From Spartinivicinus poritis (lineage in GTDB: Bacteria > Pseudomonadota > Gammaproteobacteria > Pseudomonadales > Zooshikellaceae): a stretch of 51,203 nucleotides of DNA. Location: assembly GCF_028858535.1 (NCBI RefSeq), contig NZ_JAPMOU010000041.1, forward strand, positions 1 to 51,203, in the 5' to 3' direction. Each line of letters begins with the position of its first letter. Within the stretch, counting starts at the first letter, position 1. Position numbers and translations under genes: made by a program. Shown here piece by piece: positions 43,144-51,203 of this stretch. The notes beneath the pieces are model-generated. The model was not told where the DNA came from. It made no database searches and saw only the letters and a list, made by a program, of their open reading frames with translations.

Positions 43144-43764
43144 TTATTCAGAGAATAAGACAGTATACATTTGTTCGTCTATTAATTGACTATAGGGAGT
43201 GACTGTTTCACGTTGCCATGGAATTCGACCAAAATACCATAGGCGCCAAAATGTTAAATTAGTAGAGGGGTTGCTCCTGAGTAGCTCATTAAATGTTTCA
43301 ATTTTACCTAATTGGATAGAGAGTGATTCAGAAAATACATCATGGACAAATTTGGAGCAAAACTGTAGTTTAGAGTCATATTTAAACCCTAGGTGGTAAA
43401 GAATACCTAAACGCTTATCAATGCTTGATTTTATACCACTAAGCTGCTCCTCACTTAATGGTTGATTAAGACGGCGTATGGATAGTTGTGTACCAACAGT
43501 TCTCTTAATATATTTGCTTAAAGGAGTTTTTCTTGAGAAGGGTACGGCGCTTTCAGCAACAACCCATTGTCCGTTTTCAAATAGAGCAATACCTACATGA
43601 GAAACCCAAGTATTAGTTGTTTTGGCGACTTGTTTATACAATGGACTTCTTATTGAAATAAATAATAAATCACCCTCTTTAATATTATTATTAACGATAT
43701 TAATAAGCTCATCAATTGAGTTGTCTTGATAATGAATGTGAGTTTCTTCGTTCATTGCTAACAC
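43144..43764 (-). CDS. Permuted papain-fold hydrolase (YiiX/C92, NlpC/P60-like)
   Basis: The 206-residue protein has the circularly permuted NlpC/P60 order: GDLLFISIRS near 31-40, catalytic His in SHVGIALF (H56), VVAES with E71, and the catalytic Cys late in QFCSKFVHDVF (C136). This matches YiiX/YebB-like families, predicted cysteine hydrolases or acyltransferases acting on lipid or peptide amides. There is no signal peptide or membrane segment. I favour the GTG start at 43764, since AGAGGA lies 8 nt upstream; the in-frame ATG at 43755 is less well placed. It is convergent with the dioxygenase gene, 75 nt apart. Confidence 0.75.
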   Translation of the reverse strand: MLAMNEETHIHYQDNSIDELINIVNNNIKEGDLLFISIRSPLYKQVAKTTNTWVSHVGIALFENGQWVVAESAVPFSRKTPLSKYIKRTVGTQLSIRRLNQPLSEEQLSGIKSSIDKRLGILYHLGFKYDSKLQFCSKFVHDVFSESLSIQLGKIETFNELLRSNPSTNLTFWRLWYFGRIPWQRETVTPYSQLIDEQMYTVLFSE

Positions 43765-44413
43765 AGTTTAGATCCTCTTAATCCAAGTATTAGTTAAGAT
43801 GCGTTTGCTTGCTAAGGATTTTTGCATAAGGGTTTTTCTAGCAACAGCTTTATTAGATAAGTATCACTATTTGATACTTTTGGATGTAGTATTTGACCTG
43901 CTAAGGATGCTTTCAACAGGAAACTCTATGGGGAAGCTTGTTAGCCTGTGAATCCTAAAAGAGCATAGCAACTCCTGACGTTGTTGTTACAGAGTTATTG
44001 CTCTTGAATTTTGTGATGTAGCTTAATTGATTTCTTGATATTAATATAAAGGAGTGATTTTTTTGATTTGCTATATTAGTAATGACTAAATTCGATATTT
44101 GTATTTACAAAGTTTGTTTTTTTCCTTTTTATTTGAGAATTAATTAATAACCTCTTGCACTGTGTATTCAACTATAGAATAGAATTAGTCCCAAATTTTA
44201 AAAAGATGACATTGGATGGCTTGATCAATTAAAGATAAAAGTAAACTATCTATCCCGCCGAATGATCATTAGGTATCCGACGGTATGTCCAGAAATATAA
44301 TGAGTGAAAAATGTACAGGGAAATAAACTATATATAGTTTTTATAATTCTGGAAAGATTGTTAATTATCTGCGATTTGATTATTGAATAATATTTGCAGT
44401 TAAGAGAGGTGAT
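43765..44413. other. AT-rich intergenic stretch
   Basis: This 649-nt gap lies between two divergent genes and should hold both promoters. I see only an imperfect hairpin around 43960-44004 (AGAGCATAGCAACTC against GAGTTATTGCTCT) and no convincing promoter. An AGAGAGG ribosome-binding site for protease B is at its end. No gene is supported. Confidence 0.6.
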
Positions 44414-47074
44414 ATGAAAAAGAAAATCCTGATAGGGGTTTTACCACTTTTATCCTGTACAGTTGCTGCTGAATTACCTTCACCGGTGAAGAGTAATTAT
44501 ATTCAAACCCATCATCAGCATAATACTCATCAAAAAAATTTGTCAGCTAGTGTAAGACCACCAATCTTAGGCACGCAAAACCCTATTAAAGCTAGTATGG
44601 AAATGTATGAACTAGCTAACTGTAAGACGAATGAGTTTCAAAACTTAAGGGGAGGTGCACTAGTTAGTAAAGTAAAATCAGTGACAAGTAGCTGTATCAA
44701 TCAGCTGTTCAGTGCCAGTTTAAGTCAAAGTAAAGCAATCTTCAGTGAAGATCAAATGCTTTCGGTGGCTAGCGAAGTTGAAAACTTATCTCGTAACTAT
44801 CAAGGTAATAATAAAGATAAGCTATTGCAGACAGTATTATTTTTACGTGCAGGATATTATGCCCAGTGGGGTTATCAGGACGATATAAGCAAATACTCCA
44901 ACAGATTAAAACAGCAAATAGCAAGAGCTATTGATGCATTTATTAATAATCGAAATTTCAATAATATTTCTAATGAACATGGAAAAGTATTAAGTGAAGT
45001 TATAACATTAATGGATAGTGCTGAGTTAAATGCAAAATATTTAGAAACTTTGCAGCGTATGCTGGATAAATTTAATTATCAATACACTAAATATCGGGAT
45101 ATGGTTGTATCGATTAATAGTGTGTTTACAGTACTATTCCGTGGTCACCAATTTGATGATTTTAAAGCTAAAGTAAAAGAATTTCCACAAATTGTCACAT
45201 CATTGGATCAATTTACTAAGAGTCAGGCTGATTTGCTGGGTACAGATAGCCAGTATGTATTAGCTAACTCAGTGAGAGAGCTTGGGCGTTTTTTGCAGTA
45301 TGAAGGTACACTGAAAAGCCAGGCAAAGAAAGGTATTAAGAGAATATTAAGTCAGTATAATGAAACAGGTAAAGGAGCTGCACTATGGATGGGTGCAGCA
45401 GAGATGGCTGACTATTTTGATCAGAAGAACTGTGAAGAGTATAATATTTGTGGTTTTAAAGATAGGGTTAAGAGCCGTGTTTTATCGATAAAGCATCAAT
45501 GTAATGATGCTATTTCAATTCGTGCCCAGCAATTGTCAGCAAAAGAGTTAGCGGGAATATGTCAAACCTTGGCAAAACAAGCAACTTATTTTCATAATAA
45601 GCTAAATACGAATTATACGCCGGTTGCAAATGATAATAACGACACTATAGAAGTGGTGGCCTTTAATTCAAAGGACGATTATTCCACTTACGCAGGTGTA
45701 TTATTTAACATGGATACGAACAATGGTGGCATGTATTTAGAAGGCGATCCATCTAAACCTAACAACCAAGCTCGCTTTATTGCCTATGAACAAGGTGGTG
45801 AGGTTTGGAATTTACGCCACGAATTTGTGCATTATCTGGATGGTCGTTTTGATATGAAAGGAGGCTTTAATGATTATCCATTATCATCTACAGTTTGGTG
45901 GATTGAAGGATTAGGTGAGTATATTGCTAAAAAAGATGTTAACCCTGAAGCAATTCGTCTAGCAAAAACCAAAGCATTCCACTTAAGTGAAATATTTTCC
46001 AATGACTATAGCAAAGGTGTTGATCGGATTTACCGATGGGGCTATTTAGCTGTTCGGTTTATGCATGAAAATCACAGTAATGATGTATATAAAATGACGT
46101 CATATTTCCGCAAAGGCGAATATAAAGCCTATGAGGAATACTTAAATAGTATGCGAAATAATTATAATCAGGAGTTCCATCGCTGGTTGGATGAAGTGAA
46201 AGATGGTAAGCCAGATCCGAAACCAGACCCTGATCCAAAGCCGGATCCAGACCCGAAGCCTAATCCAAAGCCGGATCCTGATCCGAAGCCTAATCCAAAA
46301 CCAGATCCAGATCCTAAGCCGGATCCTGATCCAAACCCAACACCGGATGATCCAAATCCAGATGGTAACTGTAAAGGAAATACGTCTACTGATAGAAATG
46401 ATGAAATATTACTTGATCAGGCTAAACAAGAGTTGTCAGGTAATGACAATGAATATTATTTTGTTTATGTGCCTGACTGTGCTAAACAGCTAACAGTGAA
46501 GTTGTCTGGTGGTGAAGGTAATGCCAATCTTTATCTGAAAAAAGAGGGTTGGCCAAGTGCTACTGAGTATGACCAGATGTCGAATCAATCAGGTAATTCA
46601 GAACAAGTTGCTTTACAAACACCAGGTGCAGGTTATTACCATATAATGGTTGAGGCAGCACAGGCCTATTCAGGGCTTTCTTTAAGGGCAAGTTTAAATA
46701 ATGGCTCTGATACGACGAATACACCTAATCCACCAAAGGATTGTGAAGCAAGTACAAGTGGTCGAGAAGATGAGCTGGATGGTTGTACACCTAAAGTAAT
46801 TTCAGGGGCAACACCTGCTTATTATTATATTTATGTGCCTGCAGGTACTAAGCAGCTGCAATTAATAACATCTGGTGGTGAAGGTGATGTAGATATCTAT
46901 GCTAATGATGAAGGATGGCCAACCGACTCTGAGCATCATTATTCATCGACTAATAATGGTACGACTGAGCAAATTTTAATAGAAGCACCAAAGGAAAATC
47001 ATTATTATCACATTCTAGTAAAACCCAAAAATAGCTATAAAAATGTGACTATCAGAGCTAAACTAGCAAATTAA
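44414..47074 (+). CDS. Secreted M9-type (collagenase-like) zinc metalloprotease B with DPKP linker and two PPC domains
   Basis: The 886-residue protein has a signal peptide (MKKKILIGVLPLLSCTVAA), a helical activator-like region (about 65-390) and the gluzincin site HEFVH (H469, E470, H473) with E498 in WWIEGLGEY. These numbers are the same as in protease A. At 599-650 a Pro/Asp/Lys repeat linker (units like DPKPDPDPKPNPKP) connects to two PPC domains (about 652-735 and 760-885), against one in protease A. Stretches such as NNGGMYLEGDP, NQARFIAYE and NCKGNTSTDRNDE are shared. It is followed by its own terminator. Function is inferred from the family: extracellular degradation of collagen-like protein. 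Confidence 0.88.
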   Translation: MKKKILIGVLPLLSCTVAAELPSPVKSNYIQTHHQHNTHQKNLSASVRPPILGTQNPIKASMEMYELANCKTNEFQNLRGGALVSKVKSVTSSCINQLFSASLSQSKAIFSEDQMLSVASEVENLSRNYQGNNKDKLLQTVLFLRAGYYAQWGYQDDISKYSNRLKQQIARAIDAFINNRNFNNISNEHGKVLSEVITLMDSAELNAKYLETLQRMLDKFNYQYTKYRDMVVSINSVFTVLFRGHQFDDFKAKVKEFPQIVTSLDQFTKSQADLLGTDSQYVLANSVRELGRFLQYEGTLKSQAKKGIKRILSQYNETGKGAALWMGAAEMADYFDQKNCEEYNICGFKDRVKSRVLSIKHQCNDAISIRAQQLSAKELAGICQTLAKQATYFHNKLNTNYTPVANDNNDTIEVVAFNSKDDYSTYAGVLFNMDTNNGGMYLEGDPSKPNNQARFIAYEQGGEVWNLRHEFVHYLDGRFDMKGGFNDYPLSSTVWWIEGLGEYIAKKDVNPEAIRLAKTKAFHLSEIFSNDYSKGVDRIYRWGYLAVRFMHENHSNDVYKMTSYFRKGEYKAYEEYLNSMRNNYNQEFHRWLDEVKDGKPDPKPDPDPKPDPDPKPNPKPDPDPKPNPKPDPDPKPDPDPNPTPDDPNPDGNCKGNTSTDRNDEILLDQAKQELSGNDNEYYFVYVPDCAKQLTVKLSGGEGNANLYLKKEGWPSATEYDQMSNQSGNSEQVALQTPGAGYYHIMVEAAQAYSGLSLRASLNNGSDTTNTPNPPKDCEASTSGREDELDGCTPKVISGATPAYYYIYVPAGTKQLQLITSGGEGDVDIYANDEGWPTDSEHHYSSTNNGTTEQILIEAPKENHYYHILVKPKNSYKNVTIRAKLAN
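46208..46346 (+). repeat. In-gene tandem repeats coding for the Asp-Pro-Lys-Pro linker
   Basis: Short degenerate units such as GATCCGAAGCCT and GATCCAGACCC recur in frame, encoding alternating DPKP, DPDP and NPKP. Codon variation between units shows that the array is not freshly expanded. It lies between the catalytic part and the first PPC domain. Confidence 0.85.
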
Positions 47075-47106
47075 CCTGTTAGTACACAGTTGCTCTCATA
47101 GAAACG

Positions 47107-47135
47107 AAAGGCCAGGTTATTCAACTTGGCCTTTT
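47107..47135 (+). terminator. Terminator of the protease B gene
   Basis: AAAGGCCAGGTT and AACTTGGCCTTT form a 12-bp stem (one G-T pair) with a 4-nt loop and a short T tail, 33 nt after the stop codon. The rest of the gap to 47390 is AT-rich, and I see no other element in it. Confidence 0.85.
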
Positions 47136-47390
47136 ACTATTTGTTAATTTTTGCGTGCTATATTGAATCGGATTTGAGAGAAGGGTGCTTATCCCTAAAA
47201 CTATTTGCTACATTAGTAGTGTTTTAATTTCTTAATGCTATTATTCTTTTGTTTAGCTGACATGTTTCTTTTTTATACTCCGCTATAAACTTTTTGCCCC
47301 ACAGTAAGACCATCTATATTTAAAAATACTGAATACCCTTCCTTCAGATAAGCTTGGCTATAAATAGTGAAGTGCAGTTGAGGTAGTAGC

Positions 47391-48524
47391 ATGGGAAAGG
47401 GAACAAAACTAAAGTTTAAGGCAAAAAGTGTAGAAGAGGCTCAGGGTAAAAGCAGGCTTCAACCCTGGAAAATATTATTAGTCGATGATGATGAAGATGT
47501 ACATGTTGCAACTAAAATTGCTTTAAGTGGTTTAGTGTATAAACAGCGCAGTCTATCATTTATTAGTGCATATACAGCTGAAGAGGCAAAGGAAAAGGTT
47601 GAAGAACATACAGATATTGCTTTAGCTTTTGTTGATGTTGTAATGGAAACAGAAAGTGCAGGGCTTGATTTTGTTGAGTGGTTACGCAAGGTGCATCAAA
47701 CCAAAGACATACGTGTTGTATTAAGGACTGGCCAACCAGGTCAAGCACCAGAAAAAAATGTTGTATTAGATTATGGCATTAATGACTACAAGGATAAGTC
47801 AGAACTGACCGCCGAAAGACTACTGACATCTACTATAACAGGGCTTCGGGGGTATGATGATATAATAGCAATCAAAAAATTGCTTGCTATTATGGACTGG
47901 AATCAAAAAGCGATAGTTTATGCTATGGCTACTTTATGTGAGAGTCGTGACCACCGGCTAGGTTCTCATGTGCAACGAGTAGCGGCGATGAGCAAAGCAA
48001 TTGCACAAAAGCTGATGGAAATGAGGATAGAAAATGTAGATGAACATTTTATTGAGTTAGTTGAACTTGCTGCCACCCTTCATGATACAGGTAAAATTGC
48101 AGTTCCTGATTCTATTTTAAATGCACGACGGTCGTTGACAACTAAAGAGTTTGAGATCATGAAAACCCACTCAGTAGTAGGGTATCAAACTCTAGAAGGT
48201 GCTAGTCATTTTGTGCAAGAAGCTGGGCTATTAGGTATGGCTAAAGAGATTGCTCATTATCATCATGAGCATTGGGATGGCAACGGCTACCCGGATGGAT
48301 TAATAGGTAGGGCAATTCCATTACCAGCAAGAATTGTTGCAGTGGCTGATGTATTTGATGCTTTAAGGGCTCAGCGACCTTATAAACCTCCTTGGCCATT
48401 TCAAAAAGCATTCGTTGAAGTGAGTGAAGAGAGCGGCTCTCATTTTGATCCAACAGTCGTACGAGCATTTATGGAAGTTGCTGCAGATGTCGACTCCAAA
48501 CAAGTTTATGAATCCTTTAATTAA
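47391..48524 (+). CDS. Response regulator with HD-GYP domain (predicted c-di-GMP phosphodiesterase)
   Basis: The 377-residue protein has a receiver domain at about 26-150 (ILLVDDDEDVH, phosphoacceptor D82 in FVDVVMETES, then RTGQPGQAPEKN). An HD-GYP domain follows at about 172-370. The metal-binding HD is H231-D232 in HDTGKIAVPD, and the diagnostic HHEHWDGNGYPDGL places GYP at 299-301, followed by PLPARIVAVADVFDAL. All motifs are intact, so activity on cyclic di-GMP is expected. The receiver resembles those that precede a DUF3369 domain in other HD-GYP regulators, but here only about 20 residues separate the two domains. An amt-kinase fusion gene follows by 16 nt, its likely partner. Confidence 0.92.
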   Translation: MGKGTKLKFKAKSVEEAQGKSRLQPWKILLVDDDEDVHVATKIALSGLVYKQRSLSFISAYTAEEAKEKVEEHTDIALAFVDVVMETESAGLDFVEWLRKVHQTKDIRVVLRTGQPGQAPEKNVVLDYGINDYKDKSELTAERLLTSTITGLRGYDDIIAIKKLLAIMDWNQKAIVYAMATLCESRDHRLGSHVQRVAAMSKAIAQKLMEMRIENVDEHFIELVELAATLHDTGKIAVPDSILNARRSLTTKEFEIMKTHSVVGYQTLEGASHFVQEAGLLGMAKEIAHYHHEHWDGNGYPDGLIGRAIPLPARIVAVADVFDALRAQRPYKPPWPFQKAFVEVSEESGSHFDPTVVRAFMEVAADVDSKQVYESFN

Positions 48525-48540
48525 GTAAATTGCATATCTA

Positions 48541-51039
48541 ATGCCCCAGCTTACAGTTATTGATCAAATATGGATGCTTATTTGTGCTGCGCTTGTTTTT
48601 ACTATGCAGCTGGGATTTACTTCACTTGAAGCAGGTATTACTCGGTCAAAAAATACTATTAATGTTGCCATGAAAAATGCAACTGACTTAGTAATATCAG
48701 TCGCTGCTTTTTGGCTGGTAGGCTACAGCTTGATGTATGGAGATAGTTTTTATGGATTGGTGGGGCTTGATACATTTGCTTTATATGAGTATGGCAGCTC
48801 CAGTGAAATAATTATATTTTTCTTTCAGGCAATGTTCTGTGCGACAGCTGTTACTTTAATGTCAGGAGCAGTAGCTGAACGCCTTAGATACCGTGGTTTT
48901 ATTTTTATTGCCATGATTATTTCATTAGTGATTTATCCTCTGTTTGGTCATTGGGCATGGCATACTGATAATTCACAACAAGGTTGGTTGGCGGCGCTAG
49001 GGTTTTATGATTATGCTGGCTCAACTGTTGTTCATAGTTTAGGAGGGTGGGTCGCATTAGCTGCAGTCATCGTAATTGGGCCCAGACAGCAACGCTTTAA
49101 CAAAAATGGAGAAGTTAACCAGTTTTCTTCTCATAATTTAGCTATTTCTTTATTGGGGACATTACTGTTGTGGTTAGGCTGGTTTGGCTTCAATGGTGGG
49201 AGTAATTTTACTTTTAATGAGCAGTCAGTTATTGCTGTAGTAAATACACTATTAGGTGGAACAGCTGGTGGTTGTGCTGTTTTGTCCAGTTTATTAAAAA
49301 ATAGAAATGTAAAAATACACCCAACTATGTTGTTAAATGGATGTTTGGCAGGTTTGGTATCAGTAACTGCAGGTGCCAATGTGTTATCGAGCTGGGGAGC
49401 TATCTTTATGGGAGGGATTGGTGGGTATGTCATGATATCTGTCAGTCGTTTATTGGTATATATGAAAATTGATGATGCAGTGGATGCTATTGCTGTTCAT
49501 TTGGGGGCTGGTTGCTGGGGAACACTAGGTTTAGTGCTGATAAGTCCTTTTCAACCAGCTTTGGCACATTGGGATGCATTGGAACAGTTTGCAATACAAT
49601 GTATAGGAGTAATTGTTTGTGGGTTGTGGGCATTTGGTGTTTCATTTCTGGCATTACATGCTATTAATCGATTTACGCCGTTAAGAGTAACACCTGTGGC
49701 TGAGCGGATGGGGTTGAATATTACTGAACATGGGGCTCCAACAGAGCTACATGATTTTATGGATTTTCTGCACCAGCAGACTATTCATGAAGATTTATCT
49801 CTACGAGCTAATATTGATCCATTTTCAGAGATTGGTGTTATTGCAGAAAAATATAATCAAGTATTGGATAAGCTACAGCAAACAGTCACTCAAAGTAATG
49901 TCATATTACAGTCTGTGGCAGACCCTATAATAGCTTTCAAACCCAATGATTTAATAGTAGTATCTGTTAATAAAGCAACTAAGCGGCTGTTTGGGTATGG
50001 TTTAGAAGAAATGCTTAATAAACCAATTACTCAGCTGGTTTCTGCAGAAAAAATGAATACTTTGCTAAAACGCAAGATAAATACAAAATATGAAGAAATT
50101 GAAGGTAGGCGAGCTGATGGCAAAAAACTGTTATTGGAAGTTAGTCTTGCTAAAACAGCCTTAACTAAAAACAATTACTATACACTTATTTTGAAGGATA
50201 TTTCAGAACGCAAAGAGAAAGAATTACAGGTATTGAATGCGAAACAACAGGCAGAAAATACATTAGAAAAACTACAAAGTATGCAAAACCATTTAGTGCA
50301 GACAGAAAAGCTAGCAGCATTAGGGCAATTAGTTGCAGGGATTGCTCATGAAGTTAATACCCCTCTGGGTATTGCTGTTACGACTGCAAGCCATATTAAT
50401 GGGGAAATAAATCAGATTATTGGTGATTATAGTAGTGGAGAATTGACAGAAGAGGTATTTAATGAAGGGCTGAATAAAATACAAGAGTCAGTTCAATTGC
50501 TATTAAAAAATGCAAATAGAGCTTCACAGCTTATCCGTAGTTTTAAAACAGTTGCTGTTGATCAAACGAACGCAGAAAGGAGGCTATTTAAGTTGCAATC
50601 CTATCTTGAGGATATATTGGATAGCTTAAGACCAAACTTTAGAAAAACTAATATTATCATAACTGTTCAGTGTGATGATGCTATTGAGTTGGATAGTTAT
50701 CCTGGACTACTTGCTCAAATTATTACAAATTTACTAATGAATTCATTAATCCATGGTTTTGAACCTGACCAGCATGGAAAGATTGTACTAGAGGTCAATA
50801 GAAAAGGGGCAACCCATATAACTTTACTATATAAAGATAATGGTAAAGGGATTAGTTTAGATATAATACCTCATATTTATGAGCCATTTTATACTACACG
50901 ACGAGGAAAAGGTGGTAGTGGTTTAGGCTTGCATATAGTACATAATTTAGTAGTTGGCCCATTGGGTGGGCAAATAGAAACACTCACCCCTGACCAGGGA
51001 GCCGCATTTTTAATTACATTACCTATGTCTGTCCCATAA
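48541..51039 (+). CDS. Ammonium transporter-PAS-histidine kinase fusion (putative ammonium sensor kinase)
   Basis: The 832-residue protein fuses three parts. Residues 1-385 are an Amt/Rh channel: the pore twin histidines are retained (H165 in STVVHSLGG, H320 in AIAVHLGAG), as are D157 and the WFGFNGGS segment (214-221). A PAS domain spans about 452-556 (SVADPIIAFKPND, ILKDISERKEKE). A coiled coil leads to the HisKA helix with phospho-acceptor H603 (AGIAHEVNTPLG). The HATPase domain has its N box at 730-740 (ITNLLMNSLIHG), G1 DNGKG (766-770), F box YEPFYTTRRG and G2 GSGLGL (792-797). The catalytic set looks complete. There is no clear ribosome-binding site before the ATG at 48541, so coupling to the HD-GYP gene 16 nt upstream is likely. 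Similar fusions act as ammonium sensors in Kuenenia (Ks-Amt5). Confidence 0.93.
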   Translation: MPQLTVIDQIWMLICAALVFTMQLGFTSLEAGITRSKNTINVAMKNATDLVISVAAFWLVGYSLMYGDSFYGLVGLDTFALYEYGSSSEIIIFFFQAMFCATAVTLMSGAVAERLRYRGFIFIAMIISLVIYPLFGHWAWHTDNSQQGWLAALGFYDYAGSTVVHSLGGWVALAAVIVIGPRQQRFNKNGEVNQFSSHNLAISLLGTLLLWLGWFGFNGGSNFTFNEQSVIAVVNTLLGGTAGGCAVLSSLLKNRNVKIHPTMLLNGCLAGLVSVTAGANVLSSWGAIFMGGIGGYVMISVSRLLVYMKIDDAVDAIAVHLGAGCWGTLGLVLISPFQPALAHWDALEQFAIQCIGVIVCGLWAFGVSFLALHAINRFTPLRVTPVAERMGLNITEHGAPTELHDFMDFLHQQTIHEDLSLRANIDPFSEIGVIAEKYNQVLDKLQQTVTQSNVILQSVADPIIAFKPNDLIVVSVNKATKRLFGYGLEEMLNKPITQLVSAEKMNTLLKRKINTKYEEIEGRRADGKKLLLEVSLAKTALTKNNYYTLILKDISERKEKELQVLNAKQQAENTLEKLQSMQNHLVQTEKLAALGQLVAGIAHEVNTPLGIAVTTASHINGEINQIIGDYSSGELTEEVFNEGLNKIQESVQLLLKNANRASQLIRSFKTVAVDQTNAERRLFKLQSYLEDILDSLRPNFRKTNIIITVQCDDAIELDSYPGLLAQIITNLLMNSLIHGFEPDQHGKIVLEVNRKGATHITLLYKDNGKGISLDIIPHIYEPFYTTRRGKGGSGLGLHIVHNLVVGPLGGQIETLTPDQGAAFLITLPMSVP

Positions 51040-51203
51040 GTTAATTTTTTGTGATCTATTTTTTAAAAAAGCATGTCAGTAAAATGAATTTTCTGTCAAA
51101 CAATTAAACTACTCTTTCTTAAAAAGTTACCTAATTATCACTATACCTAAGCCATTAGCTGCTGTATATTTGAACAGTATGGCAATTTGATTGAGAAGGT
51201 ATA
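51040..51203. other. AT-rich end of window
   Basis: After the kinase stop codon, 164 nt remain. I see no gene start and no strong terminator hairpin in them. Confidence 0.5.

Noticed and set aside
43960..44004. Imperfect inverted repeat in the gap before protease B
   Set aside because: The stem is interrupted, has no T run and no conserved motif. I could not tell it from chance in AT-rich DNA.
46203..46493. 96-codon frame overlapping the DPKP repeat region, and the repeats as a possible CRISPR array
   Set aside because: The frame is a shifted reading of in-frame coding repeats (Ile/Gln-rich). The repeat units are short, degenerate and without spacers, so this is not a CRISPR array.
38746..51203. 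Genomic island or prophage in the accessory region
   Set aside because: I found no integrase, transposase, phage gene, tRNA-derived attachment site or terminal repeats. The AT-rich spacers alone are not enough.

Overview
The window is a chromosomal segment of a moderately AT-rich gammaproteobacterium. The block 5S rRNA, birA, coaX, SPOR-like gene, tRNA-Thr/Tyr/Gly/Thr, tuf, tRNA-Trp, secE, nusG, rplKAJL, rpoBC, rpsL/rpsG/fusA/tuf, S10-spc-alpha follows the order I know from Pseudomonas-type genomes. Base composition and the accessory genes fit a marine Oceanospirillales-like bacterium better than Pseudomonas itself. That placement is inference; no species is claimed.

Layout. 1-120: the 3' end of a 5S rRNA and the rRNA operon terminator. 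338-4047: kbl-tdh (threonine to glycine plus acetyl-CoA) and a membrane-anchored SDR-type epimerase; these three sit between the rRNA operon and birA. 4126-6546: birA, coaX and a small SPOR-like membrane protein. 6589-9297: four tRNAs, the first tuf copy, tRNA-Trp, secE and nusG, preceded by a good sigma70 promoter with a GC-rich discriminator and holding a second promoter between the first two tRNAs. 9455-20367: rplK-rplA, an L10-type mRNA leader, rplJ-rplL, rpoB-rpoC. 20441-24927: the str operon (rpsL, rpsG, fusA, second tuf). 24938-38803: one continuous S10-spc-alpha super-cluster from rpsJ to rplQ, including the very short rpmJ gene (38 codons), closed by a strong terminator.

From 39001 onward the region is accessory, with long AT-rich spacers. 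It holds a small exported protein of unknown function and two paralogous secreted M9-type (collagenase-like) metalloproteases on opposite strands, with their zinc ligands at identical residue numbers. Between the proteases lie a putative 2-oxoglutarate/Fe(II) dioxygenase (PF10014 type) and a permuted papain-fold (YiiX/C92-like) hydrolase. The window ends with a two-gene signalling unit: a REC-HD-GYP response regulator (predicted c-di-GMP phosphodiesterase) 16 nt upstream of an ammonium-transporter/PAS/histidine-kinase fusion.

How the genes work together. Most of the window is the core translation and transcription apparatus, with the expected autoregulatory or attenuating RNA structures visible in several gaps. 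The two tuf genes share a 917-bp block that I find identical by eye, flanked by divergent ends, the usual mark of gene conversion. The most interesting accessory element is the last gene pair, which looks like an ammonium-sensing circuit feeding into c-di-GMP turnover. I saw no insertion sequences, prophage genes, integrases or CRISPR arrays.
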